64,000 bases of DNA from Serinus canaria (Eukaryota > Chordata > Aves > Passeriformes > Fringillidae), in assembly GCF_022539315.1 (NCBI RefSeq), contig NC_066314.1:46933180-46997179 (forward strand), in the 5' to 3' direction. Positions 46,274 to 60,200 of the stretch are shown here, one piece after another. How positions within the stretch are numbered: the first letter of the stretch is position 1; every line of letters begins with the position of its first letter. The notes beneath the pieces were generated by a model. That model was not told where the DNA came from. It was given only the letters and a program-made list of their open reading frames with translations, and searched no databases. Position numbers and translations under genes: made by a program.

Positions 46274-47790
46274 GAACATAAAGAAATAATCCCACTTTTG
46301 CTCTATCATCTGTCCCTTTGGCTGAGAAATGTCAGATGCTCAGGGAGGGGAGGAGGAAAGGTTGACATCAGACAACATCCATTTGTAAAATTGTATCTGC
46401 CAGTTTCCCAGCAGCTGTGATCTCCAGTTAATATCAGGAGTGAATGTGAAAGGTTAGACAGAGGGGAGCTGGGGGTGGAGGAATGATGATTTTCAGTTCT
46501 CCCCAGCAACTCTTGGCACGAAAGCCAGCACTTGATAACGAATTGACTCAGTCACTAACTCACACAGGCTCCCTCTCTAGAATGGACTCCAGTCTCATTA
46601 GCAAATACAATTGACAGTAAAAATAAACACACTTGCACCCTCCCCCTCGTGTGCTGCTGACACAGACCTGATTGACAGATCTCACAAGTACATCAATGAA
46701 AGGAGAGGACAGCTGCTGTTGCCAGCCAGCTTGAACACGGAATGGAGCTAATAATAATATCTTACTTTTACACAGTTTCTTTCTGTCACGATCCAAAGCA
46801 CCATAGAAAACAGAGCAGTCTAGCAAGCTCTGAATGGTTTGCAGTAAGTAATTTTGAGAAGGAACTTCTCTGTTCAGTTGCTCAAAGGAGCCATATTTTA
46901 AATTTATTAATTTTCTGCTAGCTCTGACAGTGAACAATACCCAGAGTTAACAGCCCAGAAAAGAGAACAACAAAAAGCAGCCAGGCTTTGTTTTGTTTGC
47001 AAAATAAACAAATCTCAAACAGTTTGTTTGGTTCTGAAGCACGACTGCACACACCTAGGCCTTATCCTAGTGATGAAGTATTCTGGCAAGCCTCAGGAAA
47101 AATTTTCAAAGACATTATGCCTGAGTTATCTGAGAGTGAAAGGGGGAAGAGATGGAAGAAAGTATCTTTACAGCCTTTAAACAAATAATTAATCAGACCT
47201 TTTTGCACTGTGGAAGTGCAAGTAGTTGAGATTACACTTCGGTGAGGAATTGTCGTTACACCACATCATAAGGAAGAAAAAAATATTAATTGTTTCAGAA
47301 GTGTGTCCAGGCATTAGCAATGTACACATGCAGTAACACCACAGCATTATGCACAGAACATGCCTAGCAGTCTCCAAGGGCAGATGCAGTTTTACACAGA
47401 AGCAACCACTTCCCATCAAAGATTATACATTGCAAAAATTCCAGCAAAGAGCCATTATGCACATACTCCACAGGCTATGTCTGAAGGCGCTATTTAGAAC
47501 AAGAGCCATATGCAAGTCTCCCAGCATGCAGTGTTCAGTATGCATTATCCCACTTCACCCTGCACAGATCCTCCTGCCTGAACTGCCAGCTGCAATCTCA
47601 CCAAAAAGGGCAAGAGAGTTGAACCCACTCCCCTCATGCTTAATATCATGGAGTCTGGAGTGCTCCTTGGTGAGAAGGTTTCTGACAAGGCCCCACATTT
47701 TCCGCAGCAGCAGAATTTACTATGGAATACATTTTATTTCCTCTTAAACTGCAGGACTGCATTCTTCAGGTAATGACATTCTACTCTAAG
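42951..47790. other. Non-coding unique DNA
   Basis: No gene is seen. The 170-codon frame at 45313-45825 (+) has no recognisable domain or splice support. An (ATT)n microsatellite lies at 46239-46273. Confidence 0.4.
46239..46273. repeat. (ATT)n microsatellite
   Basis: About eleven ATT units in an uninterrupted run produce poly-Tyr and poly-Asn frames that are artefacts. Confidence 0.95.
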
Positions 47791-47996
47791 ATTGTAAAGA
47801 AACCTTAAAATACCAGGCAGATGCAATCTGATGCCATGCTGCCCTGCTGAATCCACAATCTGCATGGAAGCACCCTTTTCCATTCTCCTCCAACATTGTA
47901 AAGAAACCTTAAAATACCAGGCAGATGCAATCTGATGCCATGCTGCCCTCCTGAATCCACAATCTGCACGGAAGCAGCCTTTTCCATTCTCCTCCA
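47791..47996. repeat. Tandem duplication, 2 x ~104 bp
   Basis: The unit starting 'attgtaaagaaacc' at 47791 is repeated from 47895 with only a few mismatches. Examples are ctgctg/ctcctg, gcatgg/gcacgg and gcaccc/gcagcc. The near identity indicates a fairly recent local duplication. No coding content is apparent. Confidence 0.92.
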
Positions 47997-50900
47997 GGGA
48001 GGTCTTATGCCTGAGCTAGCTCTGTGGCTCTTCAGTACATGTGAGAAAGGCATCAAATCTTCCCTTTTCCTTACTGGCACTTAATGCTAATTAAAACAAA
48101 ATTATTAGCTCTATTATGTTCCCTGCAATAGAGAAAACAGATGAACAAACCAGGGGTTCCTTAGACCCAGTACAGACAGTGGCTGATTTACCAAACCCCA
48201 AGCCATCAGAGCTTCTCTCATTGCTTTCCCCATCAGCTGGTTCAGCAGTGAACAGCAACCAGTACAAAAACTCATTTCAAATTGAAAAGAGAGATGCTGT
48301 GCAAAACATTATCATTTTATATGTAAACACCTTTTCTTTTTTTAAAGGATTTTTCTACAAATTGTACATGCTATGCAAAGTAAGGAGTTTTCCAGTAGCA
48401 TTAAGACCCAGTCACTGAGCCCTGAGTTAGGTTTCTAGCAGCTGGATGGCAAAGCCATCTCAAACGTGGTTCCCGCAAATAATCCAGCCTGGCTGGTTCC
48501 TGCCCAGTCACTTCTTATCTCTTCTGCTTTCCCAGCACACTCCATCTACTGCCATATGTTTCCGAGCAATGCTTCTATACAGTAATCTGTGGACATCAGC
48601 TTATGGACTTGAAGGAAAGGGCATCAAATTCAGCTCAGCTAAACTGGCAGCAATGAGTAGTGTTAGGGACTGGAGGTTGCCAAAATCTCAGTCTCTTAGA
48701 GGCTGAAGACAGGACTTTCTGCATAGATGAAGGTCCTGAGGAAGTAGAGAAAAACTGAATGGGTTTCTTCAGGAATGAGGAAGAAGAGGAAGGAGAAACG
48801 AACCAATCCCCGTCTATAAGTTCAAACCATCAAGAGCACACCTATTCTTCCCAAACACTTTGATGTAGAGATGGAAAGCTATCATCTTTCGTTCCCAGGC
48901 TAACCATGACACCATGTTTTGCACAAAAGCCCATCTGTTGTTGATGCTCAGTGTGCTCGACAGTTCTCTGTTCCCCTCCACCACAAGCTGTTGCTGTGGG
49001 GTTCAGTTCTTCTCTTCCCAAATCTCATTTGTTTTCTGCAGCCAACAAGGTGCAGCTCTGAATGACTCCTAAAGAGAAGAGAAGACATGCAGTTTCTGAT
49101 CTTGCTGATGGAAGAATGTGCTTTGTAACCTTTACCTTTTTTCTTCCAGCATACAGGAATTCCTCTGTGACAAATGCCCTCTTACTTTTGTACCAAATTG
49201 CCCCAGATTCTTGCTCCTCCTACTTCCTGTGCAGCATTCCGCACACCCTGCCTCCTGGGCCAGACCCTTCTGATAACATTAGGTGAATAGAATAGGAGAA
49301 GTTCTATAATAGAACATTTTGTTTATTTTAAATCTATATTTATCAGGCCAGTGTGCATCAGAGAAGATTTAATTAGCCAGTGAAGCTCGCCTTTGGTATG
49401 TTTTCATGAATACAGTAAGAGTTTTGATGCATGACTTCGGGCTACTACCACAAACAAAGAAAACATACCATGAAATTAAGAAACATAATATACAAGAGAA
49501 GACACTTGGCTGCTGTTACACATTTCACTGAGAAATAGGCCACTACCAAACCTGGATCAAGCTGCCTAAATCTGGGGATATATTTTAATTCAGATCAAAG
49601 TTTTGCACTGCGCTCTCAGTTAATTGCTGGAAAGCAGTTAATTGCACGTGAGCTGCTGCACAGGACCCTGGGCAAAAATGAGGAGAGAGAAGAAAGCATG
49701 GGCAACTAAATAAATGACACTGATGTGACACATTAACAAAACCCCAAGGTTGTTTTGCATTATTTTGACAGCAAGGGCTCCAAAAAGACTGCTGTGCCAA
49801 CCAGGAATACACCAGAACACAGCAAGACCCCGCCCATGTTTCTGCCATGCTCCCTGCATGGGTCTGCACAGATCTGAAGCAGACTGACCCAGCAGCCCAG
49901 CTCTTTAGAGCATAGTTAAGTCCTGCTGGTGTCAATGATGTGGTACAGCCAAGTAAATACTAAGAGTCAACATCAAGAGTCAAAGCTGACCTCTTCTAAG
50001 CAGCTGCAGAATGGCATCCTTGGGATATCCAGGCCACTTCTCAGGGAAGAAGGTGTTCAGGTCTTCCCAGGTATACCTTTGACCCAGTTCTAACTCCATC
50101 ACACATGTCTTGCCTGGCCTTCTCTGATGAGCTGAAGCTAAATAATACATTTGACTTTGCAGGTTTGTCATAAAGATTCATTATTTATAATTTACACTTC
50201 CCTGTATGTACTGCTGTGTGATGCCATTTATTATCTTTCAGTCCTCCATTCATTTTCAGAGGAGAAGTCAAACACAAATCCCCTTTTTCAGACTACTCAG
50301 AGAAAAACTATCCAGCCCAAATTTCAATTTTATCTACCATGATTTCTAGATAACAGACTTTTTCTCCCAAGTTTCAGAAATGCTGGTAACGTGCAACCTG
50401 AAGGAGCAGCATATATCAGGAATCTTTACCGGGCATGGTTCTGCTGGCAAATTCCTTACAGCTTTACTGTGCTTGCAGCACCCATTAACGCATGACTGTC
50501 TTTCCTATTACCACTTCCACACAGCACAGAGTGAGGAAGAAAATAGCACCTGCCAGCAGACAGCTGGGGTTTGCATCCAGGTGTGAGCAGCTGGGGCTCT
50601 TTCACATGACTCGGGTTATGAGGAAGCGAAATTCAGAGCATACAGATGAGGAGCAGTGTGGGAAGGTCTTACCAAAACTGGCTCTGTCATTTCAGGGCTG
50701 AAGAGAAGATTTCATTCTCCAAGAGCTGTCAATCTGGTACTTTTCTGCAAGTGATAATATTTCCTAAGTTTATTTTTAAACTTAGTGAAGTATGTGCTAC
50801 CTAACAATGTATGTCTCTTCAGTATCAGGGAAAAAAAGATAAAAAACTACTGAATATCAAGCACTCCAAACCCAAAGCAGGTGTAGCCAAATTATAGCTT

Positions 50901-52321
50901 AATATGTTTCAGGTATTCCATTTAGAGCTTCTGATCTTTCAAGGAAATAGGTTTTCCCCACTGAGAAATGTATATGCAGTGAAATTAAAGCAACTTTAGC
51001 CCCATGTGAACCAAAAGTAGGTTGGGCATCTATTTTAAATAATCACCCAAGTGTTAATTTTTCATGATGGAAAGAAGACCTGGGAAGAAAGGAATATTCT
51101 CTTCTTCTAACCCAAATGTTCACCTCAAAACTGCTGTCTTTGCTACTCAAGCCTGGGGTGTAATACAGCATAAAACCCAACTGCTGCTGTTTGCCATCTT
51201 TAGAGACAGGGCAGGGCACAAGGTGGCCTGGGGAGCGGCACTTCTCTATCTAGCACGAGAAGAAAACAAGATTCCAGGGTGAGGGGGGAAAACCCAGCAT
51301 ATGTAGAAGCCTTGAAGCTCAGACCCTTCTTCCACCTGAAGTCCATCCTCCCTCTCCCCTTCCTCACTTGGGAAGCAGATCCTGAGGGAACAGTGGCATC
51401 CCAGGTGGGACAGGAGCAGGGAGCTGTGGTGGTGTGGGATTCTCCTGCCACCCCACACTGGCCCTCCATGAAAAGAGGAAAAAATAAATCCACAGGCAAA
51501 GAAGGAAGGCAAGTGCTGCTGAGTGGCTCATTGGTTTCTATGGCAACTGGCTCCGCTCTACTCCAGCTGCTTACCCCACAGTCCCTCTGTCACCCTATTT
51601 TTATCTGAGAAATCAAAGAAAAAGGAAAAGTGGTGGAGGTTTGGGGAGGAGAGAGTTGGGAAACCTTCTTGGGTTTTGCAGAGAGAAGGTTAATATGCGT
51701 GCAGCCGTGTCTTGCTTTTAATCACAAGTTAAATCTTCTGTGTGGAGGCTTCCTATGGGATTCCTCAGACTCCATGCAACATCAGATCCCTCATTTGCCA
51801 CCATCCTGAAGCAGCATGCAAGAAAGGCAGCCCAGCCATGCCCTCCTAAGAATGAGAAGCAGCTGGGCCATGAATTTGACCTAGGCATTGACACCAAAAA
51901 GCACAGGAAGAATCTTCTACTAGGGGAAAAACTCCCCTCCCACAACCCAACACAACGAAGTGATGGAAGTCAAGACACCACTATTTTAATAGCTCTTTGG
52001 TCTGAAAAGTTATATCCTTTTTAAAAAAAAAAGTTGAATCTGTCCATGATCCCTCTGGCATGTCCTGCATGGTGCCAGAAAATCCTCACGATGAATGCAA
52101 CATGTTTTGCTCAAATATCTCATTAAGGCAAGAGCCAGGACCACATTCACCTGGGCTGTGCCAAGACTAAGCTTTAGCCCATGGATTTTGGTGTTGGAGC
52201 CTTCGGTTGTTGAGCTTCAATATATCTGCTGGTCAATCTAGAGGATATTGTAGCCTGCAGTTTCAGCAAGGATAGGAGTGTGTGTCAACTAAAGCATGGA
52301 GCCCTTGGCCTCTTCTGCCTG
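47997..52321. other. Non-coding unique DNA
   Basis: I see no gene or named repeat. The frames are short and unsupported. Confidence 0.4.
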
Positions 52322-52616
52322 ACCACAGAACCACCAAACCAAAGGATACGCTGGGTTGGAAGGGGCCCACAAGGGCGATCGAGTCCAGCTCCTGGCCCTG
52401 CACACCACGATCCCCAAGGCTCACACCCTGTGCCTGAGGGCATTGCCCAAAATTTCTTGAGCTCTGCCAGGCTGGTGCTGTGACCACTTCCCTGGGGAGC
52501 CTGTTCCAGTGCCCAAACACCCACTGGGTGAAAAATCTTTTCCTGCTATCCAACCTAAACCTTCTCTGACACAACTTCAGGCCTGGGTTCCCTTGGGTCG
52601 TGCCACTGGTCACTAC
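52322..52616 (-). repeat. CR1 LINE 3' fragment, antisense
   Basis: From left to right the antisense CR1 pattern is clear: 'gggttggaaggggcccac', 'cgagtccagctcctggccct', 'ccctggggagcctgttccag', 'cactgggtgaaaaatctttt', then 'ccaacctaaacc'. It matches the reverse complement of 18285-18508 and extends further, so the two are copies of one subfamily in opposite orientation. Confidence 0.92.
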
Positions 52617-55600
52617 CTGCCTTTCTGAAATAAATGTGCCCAAACACTGTGAGAGACAACTATTTGGCAGATATTTCTAGCTTCACTCCCCTCCTTCTCC
52701 CTAGAAATTCCAGAAGTTTTATAACGAAACGTTGCAGCCATCCTCCAAATAATGATGCCTAAATTCCAAAGAAAGCAGATTGACGCCATAAACATCAATA
52801 TTCACTTTTTCCATTTCAACTGCCATGACATTTGATGCTTACATCCACGCTGTTCCTGCTAACAGCACTGTGGAAGTCTACCTTTGCAGCACACATTTTC
52901 ACTTGCTGCCACAAGAAGGGATATTGATCTGTGTACCTCTGCTCACACAGCAAGGCTTTCCATTTTGGAGCTGTGATATTGTCGTACTAAGAGGACAAGG
53001 AAAAGATCAATGATTTCTAACAATGATCACTTTTAAGAGGAAGAGCATTGGTAAAATGACTTACTAGTCCAAATATCGCCTTTGCAGTCTCTGCAATAAG
53101 TTCTGTATCCTGGCAGGCATTAACTCCATTGCTTTTGATAAAAGCAGCATGTTGGGAGAGAATCACCCACTTCAGAAATGTTACTGACTATGGCATGTGA
53201 TGGTATATACTTTATATAGAACAGGTTACAGCCTTACAAACAGGGCCCTAGGAAGGCTGGGGCCTCCACAGGGACATCCCTACAGCCCAGCTGAGAAGCA
53301 GAGCATCTGGGAGGCACCAGGGGCAGCCTTATCCCATGGCATCAGGTACCTCTGTGGAGCAGCGGGGCCATGGCTGGGCAGGGCAGAGCTGTGGGGAGCT
53401 GGAGAACATCCCTGCTGCAGCATCACTGGGACAGAGGCTGATGGCTCTGGGCACCTGAGGGCCTGGGACCTGGGCAGAGTGGAAGAAGCCCTAAGAAATG
53501 CTGGGCAAGGACAATCAGGGTTGTTGGTGTCCCCTTGAGAGGCCTTGAGAAGAAGTCGTATAAGGCATCTCAAGAAACATTTCAGTTCCTAGGAATTTGG
53601 AAGCTGGCTTACTCCATAAAGCTACTGGGATTTTTTACTTCCACCTGTGGGCCCCAGAACATACAGTGACAACACACCTCATGGTTTATTCAGCCAGGTA
53701 CTGCATTTGCCAATTTTTCTCCAAAGGGCCCTTTGTTAGTTTCTGGAAAGACACGAAGAAAAGGTGCTCCCAACGAGACCTCTTCTGATACACGTTACTT
53801 CAAACATTTTGATCAAGTCCCTTCTGCAAGAATTTAATTTCTTGAAGCCACTCCCAAGCTCATCCTCCCAGGGAACCCTGTAAAATGCATTATCAAAATT
53901 TTCTTTGGCATGAAACAACACATTCACCCTGTAACCCTCCAGCACCTCTGCACAGTCTGGGGGACTGTCATGATAAAAACACACACAAGAAAGCAGAGAG
54001 GACTCAGGACTACAAATTTTTGTCTGACAGCCTTGGAAAATGAGAGGTCCCTGAGAACAAGACAAGGACAGAAAGAAAGATAAGAAGACCGAAGCACACA
54101 ATCAGGACTCCTCTGCCAGGACGTTGGCTGAAGGTGGCCCCTGGCCAGCCCAAAAGAGATGCACAGGAGATCCTTTGCAGTGAGGGGCACTGAAGGCAGA
54201 AGCAGAGGTGACCTGAAGGGAAGCAGCAAGGCATGCTTACAAGGCCTTTAGTTCACAGGAGGGACAGCAGCCTCTGCTGGGTGGTGATGGACAACCTCAC
54301 GTCCTGAGCAATAAATGAAAGGGTGAGTGACTCCTTTTAAAAGGGGTAGTCAAGGGCAGAAGTGCAAATAATTAAATGTGCATCTGCACTTGCCTCTGCA
54401 GGTTTGGTAGAGAGGTGGAAGCTCTTTGACTGCCAGACAAGTGGCTTTACTGAGGAACAGTGTCCCATTTGCAAAATTGGAGGCTATGATTCCTGACCTT
54501 CCTTGTAGAGCATTTTCATAACTACAGATGGAAATAACCAGCCCTAGGTGGCGATTCTGATCATCATTTATTCTGCTTTCTGACAAGAGGGGTGCACAAG
54601 CACTTTGAGATGAAATGTGTCTGCACATTTAATTTATGGAAAGTAGTCATGTGCAGTCTTGACATTTGTTTTCCACACATAATAGCAACAGGAAACTCAA
54701 GCTTTTGAATGTTTATAAGAAATGAGTACACATGCAAACAATGCTGACAGAAGATGATATTCTCTACAATCTGAATATTTTCACTTCTTTTGCATTTCTC
54801 ACTTGTCCTTATTCAGCACATTTTAACCTGCAAATGTTATCCTCAAAGGTCATAGGAAACTCAGATTGACAAATAAAGCTGAGGCACTGCAAAGATTGTA
54901 CTTGGTAACACAGACTGAAACTGATAGAGATATGTGTGGAGAAATCTTACAGAGGTCTGACCATAGTGTAAAGTCTGACAAAAGAATCCTCCACTCTTCA
55001 GTGGGGACCCTTAGCCCTATCCACCACAAACTAGAAGACCCAAGTTAAAAAGGAAAAGCCATATTAATTATCACATGTGAATTGGCTCTTTGGAATAGTC
55101 TCTCCTATCTGTACTTCCAGATAGTCCATGGCAGCAGGGTTACACAAAACACTTCAGTCTGGCTAACACAGCCTAAAACTCAGTACTGACTCCTTCACTG
55201 AACTGCCAGGACTGGCCACAAACACATGTAGAGCCGCTGCAAATCTTATTTGCCCTGCAGAGCCCTTGGATAAATCCCTCCTTAGAGTAGTTCTCGGGAT
55301 GACTGAGCTACAAAGCTGGTGGGTGCCAGTGACCACTCCAACACCTGCTGTCTCCCTAATGATCTCAAATCCCTCATCCTCACAGGGAAGCAAGATACAT
55401 CAAAAACAGACAGAGATGGGACTCTCTCCTGAAGAGAGAAATAAGCTTTTCTGAGTGTCCCATCCAGCAGTTCAGGGGAGTATTGAAGGGAAGAAAGGTG
55501 AAAATCAAACAAACATCTTTTGTTCCTTTTTTGTAAGAACCGCTAAGCTATTGTGCAACAAAGAGATGTTCCTTGTTAAGGGTAACTCCATGGCTATCAG

Positions 55601-57687
55601 ATCTCTTTTAGCAATGTCATACATGGATGTTTATCATCTGCTTTGCTCGACTTTGTCCAAGCTCAGTCTCCTTGATATCAAGCAAGAGTGACTTGGAGGT
55701 CCTAGTCCAGGTGTTGTGCCATTTGTGTGCTTTGCATTCTGGGCACAGAAACAGAGGAACTGAATCTTGAGGCTCTTTGTTTTCTCATCAGTTGTTTTAA
55801 TGAAGCAGAATAATTCCATTACTCTATACAGAGGGAGCAGGCAGTCTATCTTGTCCTTCTGAGGTTCTGTTTGCTGGTTCATAATTTGCAGTGGTGATCT
55901 TGAAAAAGCTGGCATAGCTTACAACCAGGCACTCTTCAGAAAGGAGATATATCACTGAGAATTACTAGCTTATCAGGTCACTCTCCCCATCACCCAGTGC
56001 AAAAGGCCTGCAAGGTAATTTTCATTCCACCTGGTGTCTTAAATCCATGCCACTCTGATGTTTGCAGTAAAGGAGTTCATTCATTTTATTTGCACCCTTA
56101 AAACTCCAGCCACACGTTGGTACCCAGCAACCCTGGTTGCCTTGGCTGCAGAGATGGCAGGGGCATGTCAGGATCTTGTGCCAGCAAAAGAAGCAGCAAT
56201 AGCATGAAAAAGGGAGGAGGCTGCTGTGCTACACAAGACATCCAGGAAAGACATTATGCAGGTTACTAGAAACATCCTGCAAGAGAAGCAGACTTCCAGG
56301 TATATTTTCAGAGAGTGGCAGTTTCTGTTTTCATCCTCACAGGATGATGATGTTGTGACTACTTCAGTACTTCGGCATCTCCACGAGGAAACAGCTCACA
56401 AGGTGCTTACACTGAAAAGCAGTAAACAGCTGGCTGGAAGTTAGAATTGCACAGTGGCAGTGGTCCTCAGGAGAGATCCAAACACCAAGCACAAGCATGC
56501 ACTGGCAGCATTCGAAACACATGAGCAACTGTGGCTCACCCTTTAATATAGGCTTTCAACTGGATCGGTGAAGACTCAGTTCAGAAAAGTGATGGGATAG
56601 CACACATCCTGACCAATTTGGCAGATGCTAGACTTCTTTAAGGATATTGATGCACCCTGATCTGTCTTTCCTGCCCCACACTGCACAGCCACATCCTTTG
56701 CTCCTTGAGGTCTGTGTTAATGGATTGTCAAAGATTTTTCTCTCTGTGTACTGCTTTGAGACACCTTTGCAGCAAATTACATGGCATCATTCAGCAAGAG
56801 ACAAAGGTCCCACATCCAGCTGTGAAGTGGGCTAGTAACATCATACTGCCTGGTTCCTAAAACCAGCTGCAGTAACGGGGATAGTGTTAGGGACTGACAC
56901 AATGGCAATCTGACAATTTCGTGTTGCTATGCAACTTGAGTTGGGAACAGACTTTTGCAGTTGCTTCTTAGTTGTCCATTGAATGCTCACTGACAGTGTC
57001 TGGCAACATTCCCCACTCGTCACTTCACCCAAAGCAGCAAGAATTCATATGCAGCTTTTGTGCCAAGGTGCCCTCTTCAAGCCACTAGTGTAAGCAAACT
57101 GAGATGCAGACACTTGCAATGCTTTTTCCAACCTGAATGAGATTCCTGTTGTGCTACACACAGACATAACTGGCTAGATACCTTCACACACATTTCTCTT
57201 TCCTCTGATTCATTGCAGATCTTCCCTTTTTTCCTCCTTTCTCACCTTAAGGTCATCATGAAGATGACCTTCTTGTCAAAAAAGAGCACTGTCTCTGGAA
57301 GCTTCTCCCTGGCCATGTCACAGCTATTACCACACCAGTTCACACTGTTTTGTGACTTTGTACATGTGATTCCTTCAGACCTTCCATCTTTCTCCCAATT
57401 GTTTCCTCAGACTCATACAAAGTGGGAATAGATACAGTACTTGCTCCATCTTGTTTTATTCATCTGCCCTGAAAGTGCCTTGACCTGTCTTGAAACTGAC
57501 CAGTTCGAAAACCCCCAAGCAATGATGCCTTCAGCCCTTTCCTTGGGACTCTGAAAGACTGACAAAACTCAGTGGTTTAAGAAGCTGACCTGCTCATCTC
57601 CCTTGCTGAAACCTGACTGCTTCTAGTGACATCTCCTTGTGCCACCCTCAAAAACCTGCCCTTGCATCCTGGTATCACCTGAACGCT
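52617..57687. other. Non-coding unique DNA
   Basis: No gene or clear repeat is recognised. The stretch 53736-54101 has an open minus-strand frame of 121 codons without a nameable domain. Confidence 0.4.
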
Positions 57688-57768
57688 AAGGTGATGGCTA
57701 TTCTACATCATAAGTGATTCATTCCCTATGATCCTTTGTTACCACTTCCCAGACCTCTGTCAATTTGT
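57688..57768. repeat. Unnamed dispersed repeat, copy 1
   Basis: About 80 bp starting 'aaggtgatggctattctaca' resemble 60114-60200 closely ('gatggct', 'ttct', 'catcat', 'cattccct', 'tgatcctttt', 'cacttcccaga' shared in order). Similarity fades on both sides. I do not recognise the family. Confidence 0.6.
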
Positions 57769-60113
57769 CGCTTTTCTGTGAATTCCTGTGCTTTCCACAA
57801 TCTGTTTTGTGGTGTTGCTTGTGTGATGTTTAATAGCCGCAGCTCGGAGTTGGCTGCATTTCAGTGGTAGGAGGGGGAACACAGGGAACTGCGAACTGAA
57901 ACTCTGTATAATGTTGCTAGAGATGAGAAGAAGTAAGGGAGTGTTTGCTATGCACGCTATCTCCAGAAAAACATCTTTGCAAGTGCGTATCTGTGCAGGC
58001 ATTGTGGAGATAGGGATTACGTTATGCAGAGGGAAGAGGAGCTGACTGACAGTAGAGATTTGCAGTCCATATTGATGTTTCACAATTGTGCATCTGTCTG
58101 CAGAACAGCCATGGAGCTCTTGAAGTCACTGCACTAAAAAAAAAAAAAAAATAAGGAAAGGGAAATCAATAATTTCACTCACCCTTTTACCACAGCTTTA
58201 TCACAGAGGGTGAAGGAGGAGTGTGTCATAACAGCTCATACTAGTGCGAAAATTTTAATCAAAACAGTCTTCAACCAGAATATACCACTTTGATAAAATC
58301 AACATTTTTCAAAAAATCCTAAGTTCAAATGAAAAATCCCTATGTAAAAGGAGGCTGAAACAAAAATTTTGATATTGAAAAGTTTGCCTTAAGGAAAAAA
58401 ATGACAGATTTCTTTTCAAATTAAAATGCTATTTTTGAAAGTAACCTTTTCTTTTCTTAATAAATTTTTCTGCTTGTGTTGTTTTTATGTTCTTCAGTTA
58501 ATAATGAGAGACATTGATGAGTTCAATATCCTGCCATTAGCCTGGAATCAGGTTTCCAGGATATTAAAAACATTTGGTCCCTAACTAGTACCCAGAACAT
58601 TTCTATTTCAGAGTGCAAAAATTTAAATGGTTTCATTCAGCACAGACTAATAAAGCTGCTATTGCTTTTGATAGCAAGCTCATTACTTCGTAGAAAAACC
58701 ACTTGTTTTGAATATAAAATATCACCTGTACTGAATTATATAACAATATTTAATTATTATACTCATGGTATGTTATGTTACTGGTAGGATTGCATAACGT
58801 GGCCTCATATGAGACTTGAGTTGGCATAACTTAACTCTGCATTTCAACTGATATGTGAAAGGATACCAAAACTTCACTAATTTTTAAAATAAAATATCAG
58901 TTATTTTTCTAAAAGCATCTAATTTAAATGTTCATAATTTTTTTGTTTCTAGGAATACACTGAAAACAGTATTTTTATCACTGAAAGTAACAAGATGCCT
59001 TGAAATCATAAACTTTGACATTTCTCTCAAATGAACATTTCAAGTTTCCTCTGGCTCTCACTTAACCTGTGATTCATTCTTTGTACTAACTGTAAATCTC
59101 CCTATTTGGAATAGTTTTCAGATTGGAGGCCTTGTCAAAAGCAATCATCATAAATTCAGCATGCACTTTTATCGTATCTGGTTCTACCAGCATTTGTTGC
59201 AAGGTAAAGCAGCTCATAGGTACTCACTTTCATCCCAATATTAATTCTTTTCTGTGCACTAACAGGAATCTCAAAATTATCCCCATCAGAATATATAAGC
59301 GAGGATAAAAATAAATCAGGATAAATTACATCAATCTTGCCACCCCACCACACCCAAGAACACAGAGGATTTCAAGGCTCCCACCACAGCCCTGCTCACA
59401 AGATCCTGTTGCAGGGAGGACCCAGGATGGGACTGACACTTCTCCTCCATTCCTCTGCTCACCCCATGGCTCATCAGAAGAGCTTGGACTTCCCTTTCTC
59501 GCATGTGAAGGCAAGAAGAAAAGAAAAAGCTCTCCTTTCTGAAAGCGCAAGTCCTCTTCTTCCTGCCGTCAGCAGCTGCAGTGGAACTGCAACCCAAGGC
59601 TTCCACCTAGTGTCTGTCTGCCGGCCAGCTCGGCACAGCAGCCCGCTGCAAGGCTGGGGCACCAGGGCTGCCCGGGAGCCCCCAGCAAGAGAAAGCCTTG
59701 GCTGATTTTTGAGGTGGGAATGTTTTCCTTACAATACAAAACCAAACCTCCGTTCGTTATGGACCACCCAAGCTGTCACCTAGAACTAACCAGCTTCTGG
59801 TTTACGTGTGGAAAGTAAGATTGTGTGCCAAAATCCAAGGCTTTGGGTGGATGCAACAGAAAGAGGAGAAGAGAAGCTTGCTGAATTACGTAGGACCACT
59901 CTCACATGCCCAAGGATATTTTCTTAACCTTTCTCTGGTGCTGGCTTACCTTAAGGATAAGCCCACAAGAAAACTGAGTGACTTTCTAACATTTCAATTC
60001 TACTAATTAAGAGATACTTAAAAACTAGGCACGGCCTTTAGAATTGATATGTGATAGACAGGTACATTTCTTCCACTTGTGTTTGACTCCTCCCTCCACC
60101 TTCATTTCACATC
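57769..60113. other. AT-rich non-coding DNA
   Basis: This is strongly AT-rich, especially 58140-59100, with a poly-A run near 58136. No gene is recognised. It is bracketed by the two copies of an unnamed repeat. Confidence 0.4.
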
Positions 60114-60200
60114 AAGGTGATGGCTGTTCTGCATCATGAGTATCTCATTCCCTGTGATCCTTTTTTTTCCCACTTCCCAGACAACCTTTGCAGATTTGGT
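60114..60200. repeat. Unnamed dispersed repeat, copy 2
   Basis: This is the direct-orientation partner of 57688-57768, about 2.4 kb away. The two copies differ by scattered substitutions and small indels, so the duplication or transposition is not recent. Confidence 0.6.
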
